DNA of 64,000 nucleotides from Brevibacillus sp042683565. Lineage in GTDB: Bacteria > Bacillota > Bacilli > Brevibacillales > Brevibacillaceae. Each line of letters starts with the position of its first letter. Position 1 is the first letter of the stretch. The notes under the pieces were generated by a model. The model was not told the origin of the DNA and made no database searches. It was given only the letters and a program-made list of their open reading frames with translations. The stretch is taken from contig NZ_JBHUJW010000012.1 in NCBI RefSeq assembly GCF_042683565.1, positions 22,784 through 86,783 of the forward strand, read 5' to 3'. The position numbers and the translations under genes are program-made. This document shows, piece by piece, positions 26,427-34,741 of the stretch.

Positions 26427-27716
26427 TCAAAGAGCCAAAGTCTGTTGGATGATCTGTTCGATATCTTTTGTTGCGATATTCCTAGCAGCGTTATAATCAG
26501 CATGCGTCTGGAATCCACATGCCTGGCAGAAAAACTCCCTCGCTTGCCGGTTTTCCTTGGCAATATACCCACACTTCGAGCAACGCTGACTGGTAAATTT
26601 AGGATTAACCTTTTCGACCTTGATCCCAACTTCTTTCGCCTTGTACTCAATCTTCTGTTGGAGATCATAGTACGCCCAGTTTTTAAGGAAAGCTTCTTCC
26701 TTTTCTTCCCTGAATCCCGACAAGTCCTCCATCTGAATGATGCCGCATCTGTGTTTCAGTGCGATTTCCACCACAAAACGCGAGTACTTATGATTGCAGG
26801 AGTCCCGGAAGTTGGCAATCTTCGCTTCAGTGACTTCAGTTGGCTTGATTCTAGTACGAACTCCATGTCCTTTTCGTCCATCGCCACAGTATTTTCCTTG
26901 CAAGTTCAACTGCTTGCGTCTACGCTCCACTTGCTTTCGGAATCTTTCAATCTCACCGCCATCAATCTTATAACGCTGATATAAGTCATTAAAGGCCACG
27001 TATATAGGAAACATGACACCCAGATCAACTCCCATGATACGCTCCGGATTGAGAACAGATTCTGCTGGCTCAAATGAGTATGTAAGATTCACAAACCATT
27101 TTTTCTTATGATAGATGATCTGTGCCACACCAGCTTTATACTCTCCGTCAATGAGGCGGTCAATAATCATTTGCTGCGTTTTATCTTTGACATGCAAAAG
27201 TAGGTCAAACGATCCGAATCTACGCCCTAACTCTTTACTGTACTCTTTGCTCATAAGCCCTGTTCGCATGACATAGCCTTCTGATTCTCGATGTAGCGAA
27301 TACGCTTGTGATACTAAGTCAATTGGACAATCCCTTTTGTAAGAGGGGATCGACTTCTCACCTTTGCGGATATCTGGCAAGTCGGACTTCCACTTGTCAA
27401 CGGCACGCTTAATAGATTGATTGAGGTTTCGTCTGTCACTTACCGTGTACATGTCCTTTAGTTGATCATACACGTAATGCATAATGGACCCGACATTACC
27501 ACCTTTTTTCTTGGGGAGTACTTCTTTCGGTATCGGATACAGTCCATATTTCTCTTTATATTCAGAGGAGAACCCTTGCCACTCCCAGGCCAATTGAATG
27601 GTTTTGTTTAATAACGCGTGAGTCTCTCGTTGGACTGTACGCAGTACTTGCCCAAGGACGTCCCAGTCATCATCAAGAGGCTTAATGATCTGGTAGCGCA
27701 TTACCTTCGTTAACAT
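26427..27716 (-). CDS. cas12f1: Cas12f1 miniature CRISPR nuclease (type V-F)
   Basis: A 429-aa TnpB-related nuclease next to a CRISPR array and tracrRNA. The split RuvC site is complete: D231 (MGVDLGV), E330 (IIQMEDLSG), D407 (HADYNAARN). The target-nucleic-acid-binding zinc ribbon has C379, C382, C397 and C400. The N-terminal half matches what I recall of AsCas12f1 (422 aa) in KPLD..DW, QLAWEW.GFSS.YK and SIPSYKRD, and the C-terminal half in GGEIE.FR.QVE.RR and YYDLQQKI.YKA. Cas12f works as a dimer with a crRNA:tracrRNA guide to cut DNA beside a T-rich PAM. A plain IS605 TnpB is less likely because no element ends or TnpA occur and the guide genes are present. AGGAG lies 12 nt before the ATG. 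Confidence 0.93.
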   Translation of the reverse strand: MLTKVMRYQIIKPLDDDWDVLGQVLRTVQRETHALLNKTIQLAWEWQGFSSEYKEKYGLYPIPKEVLPKKKGGNVGSIMHYVYDQLKDMYTVSDRRNLNQSIKRAVDKWKSDLPDIRKGEKSIPSYKRDCPIDLVSQAYSLHRESEGYVMRTGLMSKEYSKELGRRFGSFDLLLHVKDKTQQMIIDRLIDGEYKAGVAQIIYHKKKWFVNLTYSFEPAESVLNPERIMGVDLGVMFPIYVAFNDLYQRYKIDGGEIERFRKQVERRRKQLNLQGKYCGDGRKGHGVRTRIKPTEVTEAKIANFRDSCNHKYSRFVVEIALKHRCGIIQMEDLSGFREEKEEAFLKNWAYYDLQQKIEYKAKEVGIKVEKVNPKFTSQRCSKCGYIAKENRQAREFFCQACGFQTHADYNAARNIATKDIEQIIQQTLAL

Positions 27717-27935
27717 TCATACACCAGCTCCTATATGGATGGATTTGGCATGATGGCGTCCTCCGTTTCAAATCAAAAAACTATTCTAATAACAGATGAG
27801 GCGCATCTAATACAAGGTTGGACAGGAATAACAGGTTTTTATTCCCGGTTTGGTGAGGTCTGGAGTTCCATCTGCGTGACTTACTTCCAATATCACATGG
27901 TCTTACTCTTTAATTGTCCGCCCAAGAAACGCAAA

Positions 27936-27978
27936 AAAGGTGCCCCCTCCGAGACACTGCCAAGGGACACCTTTTTAT
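27936..27978 (-). terminator. Terminator of the SEC-C protein gene
   Basis: The minus strand shows GGTGTCCCTT and AGGGGGCACC around a 13-nt loop, followed by TTTTTT. It lies 5 nt past the stop codon. The plus strand also ends in a T-run, so it could act in both directions. Confidence 0.75.
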
Positions 27979-27982
27979 GCGA

Positions 27983-30046
27983 TTAGAGCAGTACGCCGGT
28001 CGGCGCGCCGAGCAGTTGGGCGACTACAGGCGGATACAGCTCCGGTGTGCCGTACACCTTCCAGCTGCCGTCTTCTGTCTGTCCAAAAAGCCCGGAAATG
28101 AGCCAGTCGGCAGCCAACACTTGACTGGCGTCTGCCTCGAACACCAGCTTGATCGCTTCGCCATTTTTGCGTTTGGCGACCCAGCCGTCTTTGTCCGGCT
28201 CCACCAAGAGCAGCGGCTCATCGACGATTTGACGAGGGCCTTTGGCTTGGCCAAGCAAGTTCTGATTCGCCTCTTTTTCCAGCAGGCCGCGCAGACGGTA
28301 CGCTTCCGGAAGCGTTTCTTTCAGCTCGCCAAGCAGCGACTGAATCGACGCATGGATGCTGGCCGTCCCCTGTTTGTCCAGCCACTTGAAAAAGGCGGTC
28401 AGGACGGAAAACAGATTCGCGGCGAGCGTCTTGGTCGCCGCATCTGTGCGCGTGTAAATGTCGTGCACCAGGAAGTACACCAGCTCTTCCTTGCGCAGTT
28501 GGTCCCATGTAAAGTTCGGGCCGAAAGCGCTGCGGACGAACGAACGGAAGTTGTTCATGACCTCGTCGTACTTTTTGATGGTCGCACCTGACTTGCCTTC
28601 CGTCATTTCCTGCACAAACCGGCTGATGTCCGCCAGTCTGTCGGGATGCACGGTGTAGACGCTCTCCGGCAGCCCTTCGATCAGCGGGCGGCGCAGCAAG
28701 TTGTTGATGTGCAAGCTGTCGTTTTTCAGAGCCAGTCGGGGACGAAGCATGTCTATTCGCATGAATCTCGCCAACCCATGCCCTACCTTGCTGTCCTGCT
28801 CCATCTGCTCCATCAGGCTTTCCAGCTTGCCGTGCAGCGCCTCATTGTCGGAAGCCGCCACCAATACGGGAGCAAGCTCGTCCAGCGCCTCGTGCGGCGT
28901 GACCAGCCATTTTTCCGCAAAGTACGTCTGTACAGCCCATTGCAGCACTTTGGGCGGCAAGGTCGGCTGGCTCGTAATGAACAGCGTGCCTTTGGACAGC
29001 TTGGAGCCGGTGGAGGTCAAGACGCGAATCCCTTCCTGTTTTTGCAAAGGATGCAGTTGCAGCAGCTCGGCAATTTCATCCAGCTGCGCAGCGAAGCCTT
29101 CCAGCATGACATGCCCCTCATGGATGATCACTTCTGCCTGCACCTCGTACAATTCGAGCAAGGCGCCCTTCAAGGCCGGGAACAGATGCTCTTCTTTGCG
29201 AGTCGCATACACCCAGATTTCGCTTGCGGAATCTTTTCGCTTCAGCTCAAAAAAGCGCGTCGCTTCCATTTCGGCGATCAGTTCGTCGCGGCTGGCGACC
29301 GTGTACGTGCGGCGCAGCAAGGCATTTTCCGCTTTGCTCGCGCCGCCTTCATCTCCGAACGAAACGATGAAGCGATACAGGTCTGTCGTATAGACACGCT
29401 TGCTCGTATCGTTCGCCGCTTCTGTCACTTCCGGATGCTCCTTCAGCCAGTCCAGCAGCGCTTCCTTCACATGCGGCTGCAAAATGATGCTGCCCGAGAA
29501 GAGCATGTCGCGCAAACCGAGATTGAGCAGACGTGCGACGATTACTTGGCCCGGCTCCACCTGCAGATGCTGGGAGCGCAGCAGGTAGTGCATCTCGCCC
29601 GTGACTGGCTGCTGGACCGTGATAATGTCGCGGTCGAGATCCACTACTTCGTAAACGTTCAGATGCAGCCTCGCGAATGCGCGGCGCAAGTCCGGCTCCA
29701 TGCGGCGGCCATATTGCTTGAGGTAGTTCTCCAGCAAGGTGCTGCCGCCCGTTCGCACATCGAGCACGCACCAGTTGAAAAAGTGCGCCGCCCATTCCGG
29801 ACGCATGATGCGCTCCTCCGGCAGACCGACCTCCTCGGCAAAGCGGCTGCGCGCTTCCTGGATCGCTTCAGCGGTCACATTTCCACCCACAAAGTTGTTC
29901 AGACGCTCGACCCAGCCAGCGTATTCCTTTTGCAGCTTTTGCTCGTGACGGCTGCGAAGCTCAGTGATCGGAGTGACCACGCCGCAGCATTTTTTGTATT
30001 TTTTCCCGCTTCCGCAGGGACACAATTCGTTTCTGCCTACAGACAT
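27983..30046 (-). CDS. SEC-C zinc-motif protein with integrase-like SAM domain, function unknown
   Basis: A 687-aa cytoplasmic protein. The N-terminus carries a SEC-C zinc motif (CPCGSGKKYKKCCG, about residues 9-22), as at the end of SecA. The next 450 residues are uncharacterised. Around residues 485-560 a segment (TIKKYDEVMNNFRSFV; LAANLFSVLTAFFKWL) looks like the core-binding SAM-like domain of tyrosine recombinases, but no catalytic domain follows. The ATG at 30046 puts the SEC-C motif right at the N-terminus; an ATG at 30070 is possible. The role is unknown, but nucleic-acid or ribosome binding is plausible. Confidence 0.75.
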   Translation of the reverse strand: MSVGRNELCPCGSGKKYKKCCGVVTPITELRSRHEQKLQKEYAGWVERLNNFVGGNVTAEAIQEARSRFAEEVGLPEERIMRPEWAAHFFNWCVLDVRTGGSTLLENYLKQYGRRMEPDLRRAFARLHLNVYEVVDLDRDIITVQQPVTGEMHYLLRSQHLQVEPGQVIVARLLNLGLRDMLFSGSIILQPHVKEALLDWLKEHPEVTEAANDTSKRVYTTDLYRFIVSFGDEGGASKAENALLRRTYTVASRDELIAEMEATRFFELKRKDSASEIWVYATRKEEHLFPALKGALLELYEVQAEVIIHEGHVMLEGFAAQLDEIAELLQLHPLQKQEGIRVLTSTGSKLSKGTLFITSQPTLPPKVLQWAVQTYFAEKWLVTPHEALDELAPVLVAASDNEALHGKLESLMEQMEQDSKVGHGLARFMRIDMLRPRLALKNDSLHINNLLRRPLIEGLPESVYTVHPDRLADISRFVQEMTEGKSGATIKKYDEVMNNFRSFVRSAFGPNFTWDQLRKEELVYFLVHDIYTRTDAATKTLAANLFSVLTAFFKWLDKQGTASIHASIQSLLGELKETLPEAYRLRGLLEKEANQNLLGQAKGPRQIVDEPLLLVEPDKDGWVAKRKNGEAIKLVFEADASQVLAADWLISGLFGQTEDGSWKVYGTPELYPPVVAQLLGAPTGVLL

Positions 30047-30127
30047 AGAGGGTTTGGCTCTCCTTTCCATCCCACGCGGCATGCGCGGGGAATCCTGCAC
30101 AATCCCCCTATTTTACCGCATTATTCT

Positions 30128-30400
30128 TCATGTGTTCAAGTGTTCTCGTTTTGATTCATGGACAATACCCACTTCGCCGTTGTGTTCCCACTGGATGATA
30201 AACTTCTCCAGACGGTTCATCAGCCTGACGATGCGCTGCTTCTCGTCCATGCATGCAGATATAGCAGGGAGCTGGTTCGTGGCAAAAAGCTGCACCACTT
30301 CCTGCTCCATTTCCTGAAGCCGAATCCGATAACTCGCGATGACTTCGCGCAGCAAGGCAAACCTCTGCTCCAACCGGATTGTAGCCTCATCCGTACTCAT
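30128..30400 (-). CDS. Small coiled-coil protein, function unknown
   Basis: A 90-aa helical protein (LEQRFALLREVIASYRIRL; MDEKQRIVRLMNRLEKF) with no membrane segment or known motif. Its ATG overlaps the TGA of the upstream gene (ATGA, 4 nt), so the two proteins are translationally coupled and probably act together. The family is not recognised. Confidence 0.7.
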   Translation of the reverse strand: MSTDEATIRLEQRFALLREVIASYRIRLQEMEQEVVQLFATNQLPAISACMDEKQRIVRLMNRLEKFIIQWEHNGEVGIVHESKREHLNT

Positions 30401-31395
30401 TGCTCTTCACTGGTTGCCAGCACCTGCTTGATGCCAAGTGCGATCTGTTCATGCTTATGTTTCTCTTTCATCAACAGTTCTATAGCCTGCATATTGCTTT
30501 GTTGAAAATGGCCGACAACTTCCTGCGTCCTCTCTTGCTGGCGCGCTTCCAACCGGCTGATTGCCTGTTGCAGAAGCTCCTGTACCTCTTGCAAAACTTG
30601 TCGATCAGATACAGTCGTATTCATTGTTTTTTCCTCCTTCGTATTAGTTGATGATTCATGGTGTCCTTCTCCAAGCTGCACGTTATGTACCGGTTCAGCC
30701 GGCTCCTCTACTTCTGTCCCGGTTGTCGCTATCGTTTCCGAAGGGGCGGTGACGGCAATTTCCTGGACCGCCGCTTCGTCCTCTACTGGCTCTTCGCTGC
30801 GAACAATAATGTACAGTCGTTCTCCATCGATGCGGAAGCGATCATCCAAAACAGGCAAAAACGCCGCATCCTGGGCAATTCCCACTTCCTGCTCCAGAAA
30901 ATGAACCAGGGAGCGAGAAGTCACTTGTGTGATGCCGTTGCTTACGCAAAAAGCATAGACTTGATCGTTGCCGAGCGTCCATTCGGCCAGAAACCAGCGG
31001 GGATCGCCCTGATACTGCACAAAGCGCGGGTCCTTCTCCAACTGCAGCAGACGCTGAATCTGATTCCAGCCAAACTGGGTTTGGCGACGCAGCTCTGCCA
31101 CGATCTGCTCCGATTTTTTCGGCGAGAGCGTATCGCGCAGAAAACGGTAGGCAAGATCGAACAGCTGGTGCGGCTGATAAGTCAATTCCACAATCGCTTC
31201 CGAGCTCCCTACCCGTACAGGCGACTGCTCCAGACCAAGCACTTTGTCCAGCAGTGACTCGCTGTCCAGATTCAGATAAGCGTTCAGCTCGTGCGCTTCT
31301 ATTCGGGAGCATACTTCCGTCCGGGGGAGGGAGCGCTCACCGGACCGGAATACCTTTTTTACAATGCTTGACAGGGTATAAGTTGGCCGTTTCAT
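30397..31395 (-). CDS. Conserved protein with C-terminal coiled coil, function unknown
   Basis: A 332-aa cytoplasmic protein starting MKRPTYTLSSIVKKVF, 7 nt after AAGGAG. The first 200 residues appear globular and mostly helical (FGWNQIQRLLQLEKDPRF; AFCVSNGITQVTSRSLVHFL). An acidic linker at about 205-255 leads to a coiled coil at about 265-332 (VQELLQQAISRLEARQQERT). The gene overlaps the next by 4 nt. Neither family nor function is recognised. The helical repeats and coiled coil suggest a protein-binding or DNA-associated role, which is inference. Confidence 0.72.
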   Translation of the reverse strand: MKRPTYTLSSIVKKVFRSGERSLPRTEVCSRIEAHELNAYLNLDSESLLDKVLGLEQSPVRVGSSEAIVELTYQPHQLFDLAYRFLRDTLSPKKSEQIVAELRRQTQFGWNQIQRLLQLEKDPRFVQYQGDPRWFLAEWTLGNDQVYAFCVSNGITQVTSRSLVHFLEQEVGIAQDAAFLPVLDDRFRIDGERLYIIVRSEEPVEDEAAVQEIAVTAPSETIATTGTEVEEPAEPVHNVQLGEGHHESSTNTKEEKTMNTTVSDRQVLQEVQELLQQAISRLEARQQERTQEVVGHFQQSNMQAIELLMKEKHKHEQIALGIKQVLATSEEQ

Positions 31396-31521
31396 GAACT
31401 GTCTCCTTCTCGTGACCGGCATTGCTTGCCAAATCAAATGGGAATCAAAGAGTTATTCTACAAAAAGAAAAAAAATCCTACCTGCCGCGAAGTGTTTCTC
31501 TATTCCGATAATTAGATAAAG

Positions 31522-31560
31522 AAAAAGCCCGGCAAAGCCGTCGTTGGCTGTGCCAGGCTC
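31522..31560 (-). terminator. Terminator of the YcdB/YcdC-domain gene
   Basis: The minus strand shows AGCCTGGCACAGCC and GGCTTTGCCGGGCT as a long stem, followed by TTTTTC, within 10 nt of the stop codon. Confidence 0.75.
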
Positions 31561-31566
31561 GCGTTT

Positions 31567-33123
31567 TCATTCCTCCCAAAGCAGCCAGCTGCGCACGGCG
31601 CTGCCGCTATAGGCGTCAATCGCCCGGGAGAGGCTGTCTTCGCTCGCTGCGTATACGAGCTGCGGGAGCTGGGCCGTCTGGTTGCCCGCTTTGGGATACA
31701 AGTAGCATGGGAGCAGCTTGACCTGCGCGAGAAATGCTTCTTTTGCCGATTTTTCCCCGATCAGTCCCTCTCTGTGCAAATGGCTGGGCAGCGGGAGCGC
31801 TGCGGCTGCTTTTGCGAACACGACCTTCCCGCTGCGCGGATCGATCTCCACGGTGTACAGCGGCGTTTTCGTGGCGATGCCATCGACTTCGGGATAAAAG
31901 TCATACCGCTGCACACTTTTCAGGCGTTCCCCGGTCTGGTCTACCCACGCTGGCAGCTGTTCGTTCAAGCTGGTCGCTTTCACTTCAAAGGACTGTTCCT
32001 TGTCCAGCAAATACGTCTCTACAAACTGGACAGCCAGCTTTCGTCCTGCGGAGACCGAAAGCGGCTGCTCTCGCTCCTGCGCCGCCTGCCCCTCGACCTC
32101 GATCCGCAGCGGTGCGCGCGACTTGCGATCAAGCACGATGCGTGCGCTCTCTTTGGCTACTGCCGTCCATTCGTGCACGTCGATGTCGCTCTTTTTATCG
32201 CCATCCGTGACGAAGTCGTACTTCAGGCGTCCAGGTGCGAGCTGCAAGCCTTGGGTCAGCACCTTCTCCATGTTGCCTCTGTCCTTCCACCAGTCCTTGC
32301 TCGCCGTCCCCTTTAGCGTAACCGAATCGCGCTCTGTCACTTGCAAGTCAAAAACGACCGTCCCTGTCATGGCATCGATCAACGGCTCGTTTTCCGGAAC
32401 GTACACGAGCTTACCTGTCTCCTGGTCGTAGACGAGCTTCATGGACAGCGCTGTCTCCCACGCCTTCTGCGCCTGTCCGGCCGGCACGGCCTTTTTCGGA
32501 TCGGCCACCTTGGAGGCGAGCGGCAGCTTTTGCTTTTTCTGATAAAACTGCACGACCTGCCCGTCCGCATCTACGGCGACATAGCCGAGTTCTTTTTTCA
32601 CGGGAACGCCGCCCAAGGTCGGGTAAAACGGGACGACGAGCAGTCCTTCCCTTTCTGTCCCCCTGTCCGCTGCCCGATAACCTTGTGCAGCTACGCTGTG
32701 GTCGAGGGCGACTTGCTCCCGGATGAAGTTGACCGCCTTCTGGTAAGGGACGTCGCCGGCAAAAGGTTTGGCCTTCTCCCGAACCGGATCGTTCAGTTTC
32801 AGGTACGTAATGTTCCCTTGCTCATCGACGGCGAGATCCAGCGAGACCCCTGCCGTAATTTTGCTTTTTTTGTCCGAGAGCGCGATCCGGTATTCCCCGC
32901 CGTCCTTGACGAACGCATCGGTGTGCAGGTTCCCCAGCGCCGGGACGTAGTCTTCCTTCAAGTCTTTGAGCACTTTTACGAGCTCTTCCGGCAGCGGAAT
33001 GACCTCCACGTCTTTCTTGTCGATGCTGCTGGCATAGACAGAGGCAGGTATCAGCACGGCGGCCGGCGATGCCAGCAGGCTCGCTGCGACGAGCACAGAC
33101 GCTGTCCGGTTCCAACGCTTCAT
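31567..33123 (-). CDS. Secreted YcdB/YcdC-domain (PepSY-like) protein
   Basis: A 518-aa exported protein with a signal peptide (residues 1-31, ending near SVYASS). The mature part has two YcdB/YcdC-like units, each with a PepSY-like alpha-beta pattern (YQKAVNFIREQVA; VGYVAVDADGQVVQFY-type strands; AQKAWETALSMKLVYD). PepSY-like domains often act as protease inhibitors or wall-associated modulators. The ATG at 33123 follows AAAGGAGG. B. subtilis YcdB/YcdC are of unknown function, so only the family call is secure. Confidence 0.82.
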   Translation of the reverse strand: MKRWNRTASVLVAASLLASPAAVLIPASVYASSIDKKDVEVIPLPEELVKVLKDLKEDYVPALGNLHTDAFVKDGGEYRIALSDKKSKITAGVSLDLAVDEQGNITYLKLNDPVREKAKPFAGDVPYQKAVNFIREQVALDHSVAAQGYRAADRGTEREGLLVVPFYPTLGGVPVKKELGYVAVDADGQVVQFYQKKQKLPLASKVADPKKAVPAGQAQKAWETALSMKLVYDQETGKLVYVPENEPLIDAMTGTVVFDLQVTERDSVTLKGTASKDWWKDRGNMEKVLTQGLQLAPGRLKYDFVTDGDKKSDIDVHEWTAVAKESARIVLDRKSRAPLRIEVEGQAAQEREQPLSVSAGRKLAVQFVETYLLDKEQSFEVKATSLNEQLPAWVDQTGERLKSVQRYDFYPEVDGIATKTPLYTVEIDPRSGKVVFAKAAAALPLPSHLHREGLIGEKSAKEAFLAQVKLLPCYLYPKAGNQTAQLPQLVYAASEDSLSRAIDAYSGSAVRSWLLWEE

Positions 33124-33196
33124 ACAGATTCCTCCTTTGCGAAAGTGCATCTCTTCCAAAAGACGGTAACAGCGCCAGAAACGTTTCTGCCGAAAC

Positions 33197-33230
33197 AAAA
33201 ATGGCCGCCTGCTCCCGATGCAGACGGCCA
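33197..33230 (-). terminator. Terminator of the yhaM operon
   Basis: The minus strand shows TGGCCGTCTGC and GCAGGCGGCCA around a 7-nt loop, followed by TTTTTG. Confidence 0.75.
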
Positions 33231-33241
33231 GTGCGACTGGC

Positions 33242-34186
33242 TTAATAGCCGCGCCATACTTTTCTGCGAAGAACGCCCGCGTAGGCCCACTCTTCCTCGC
33301 CCGCATCCGCGAGCGTCTGGCCCAAGGCATTCATTTTGCTGTCGATCTGGTCCAGGTAGTGGAAAAGCACAGCGGTAGGCGTCTTGCCGGATACCGCGCT
33401 CCCCCAGCCGTTTTCCACTTCGCCGTGATGGCTGAGGATGCAATGCTTCAAGTGTAAAACTTCCGCGTCTCCCAGCGGTATGTCCAGCTTGCGGCAGATG
33501 CCGCTGACGATTTCCGCGCCCATTACCAAATGTCCGATCAGTTGGCCCGGCGTCGTGTAGTCCGGCGCAATCGGGTCGGACAGCTCGTACAGCTTGCCGA
33601 TGTCATGCATGATACACGTAGCATACAGGACATCCCTGTCGACCTGCGGATAAAGGGGCAAAAGCCGCTCCGCAGCCGTGAGCAGCGAGACGATGTGCTC
33701 GAGCAGGCCGTGGTAATAGTTGTGGTGCATTCGCACGCCTGCAGGATAGTGGCGCAGCCTCGTGCTGATCACCTCATCGGCAAGCGCTTCTTCGACGATG
33801 CTCCGCAGCGTCTTGCTCTGCAGGCTCTGGACCTTGGCTGACAGCTTCTCCCAAAGCTCATTGACTGGTACAGGAGAAACGGGAACGAGCGACTCCATCT
33901 GCACCTCGTCAGCCGCAGTGGCGGGGCGGATACGCTGGATGACCAGCTGCTTTTTCCCCCGGTAATTTTGCACAATGGCATCGATCTTGACCACCGATTT
34001 GACGGCGATCGCTTCCTTCATCTCCGGGCTGACGTCCCACAACTTCGCCATGATCGTACCGGAGCGGTCGCCCAGTTCCAGATTGAGATATTCGCTCTGG
34101 TTGCTCGCGATCCCCGCTTCCTTTGCTTTTACCAGGCAGAACGCCACGACCCGTTCCCCTTCCTGATACTCCGTCAAATATCGCAT
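33242..34186 (-). CDS. yhaM: 3'-5' exoribonuclease YhaM
   Basis: A 314-aa enzyme with an N-terminal OB-fold (about 10-85) and an HD domain (about 155-280) carrying the metal ligands in MHHNYYHGLLEH and CIMHDIGKLYEL. This is the architecture of YhaM, a metal-dependent 3'-5' exonuclease involved in RNA turnover and DNA degradation. The ATG at 34186 follows GGGAG by 5 nt; an upstream ATG at 34198 would add MGDE. It is the last gene after the DedA and DUF1232 genes, 18 bp downstream, probably cotranscribed. Confidence 0.92.
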   Translation of the reverse strand: MRYLTEYQEGERVVAFCLVKAKEAGIASNQSEYLNLELGDRSGTIMAKLWDVSPEMKEAIAVKSVVKIDAIVQNYRGKKQLVIQRIRPATAADEVQMESLVPVSPVPVNELWEKLSAKVQSLQSKTLRSIVEEALADEVISTRLRHYPAGVRMHHNYYHGLLEHIVSLLTAAERLLPLYPQVDRDVLYATCIMHDIGKLYELSDPIAPDYTTPGQLIGHLVMGAEIVSGICRKLDIPLGDAEVLHLKHCILSHHGEVENGWGSAVSGKTPTAVLFHYLDQIDSKMNALGQTLADAGEEEWAYAGVLRRKVWRGY

Positions 34187-34204
34187 CTCGTCTCCCATCC
34201 CCGC

Positions 34205-34741
34205 CTATTTTTTTCTGAACAGCGTCTCTTCCAGCTTTTTGACGATTTTTTTGCCGACCAGATCGTCCGCCGACTTGACGACCTTGGTGATGACCGAAAG
34301 CAAATCATCCTGCCCGTTCCAATGCTCGCGCACGACTGCCTCGTCCACGTCCACGAGAATGCGCCGCAGCGCGTAAACTGCCAGTATCACGTCGTCGAGA
34401 AGGCCTAAGCCTCCGACGATCACTTCCGGGATGAAATCGACAGGCGCGATAAAATAGGCCACTGCGACTCCAGCGACCGCTTTCGCCTGGACGCTGACGC
34501 GCTTGTCCAGCATCAGCCGCGCGAGCAGCACGAACAGGTCCGGCGCGAGCAAAATATAGCTGGCTGCTGTCTCATTTACACCCTTGTCCCGGATGAATGC
34601 TTCGATTTTTTCCCGCAGTTTGTCGTAGAATCGCTGGTGCTTTTCCGGCAGCTTGACAGGAACCAGCTCTGCCGGCTGGCGCAAGGCCGGCAATTGCGGC
34701 GAGGTGCCACTCTCTTCCCTTTTCGTATCTTCCTCGTTCAT
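34205..34741 (-). CDS. DUF1232 (YkvA-family) protein
   Basis: A 178-aa protein with the YkvA/DUF1232 core (about 95-145): KAVAGVAVAYFIAPVDFIPE followed by GGLGLLDDVILAVYALR. The function of the family is unknown; the hydrophobic core suggests a membrane-associated protein. The ATG overlaps the TGA of the DedA gene (ATGA), so translation is coupled to it. Confidence 0.85.
   Translation of the reverse strand: MNEEDTKREESGTSPQLPALRQPAELVPVKLPEKHQRFYDKLREKIEAFIRDKGVNETAASYILLAPDLFVLLARLMLDKRVSVQAKAVAGVAVAYFIAPVDFIPEVIVGGLGLLDDVILAVYALRRILVDVDEAVVREHWNGQDDLLSVITKVVKSADDLVGKKIVKKLEETLFRKK

Noticed and set aside
26427..27716. Interpretation as an IS200/IS605 TnpB transposon gene
   Set aside because: No TnpA, no element ends, and a CRISPR array plus anti-repeat lie on the same strand; the N-terminal half fits Cas12f better.
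27735..27986. 83-codon plus-strand frame upstream of cas12f
   Set aside because: It runs through the terminator of the SEC-C gene and has no family resemblance; its start lies in the cas12f 5' region.
28646..30154. Long plus-strand open frame opposite the SEC-C protein
   Set aside because: Arg/Gln/His-rich translation typical of an antisense frame, no ribosome binding site and no recognisable family.
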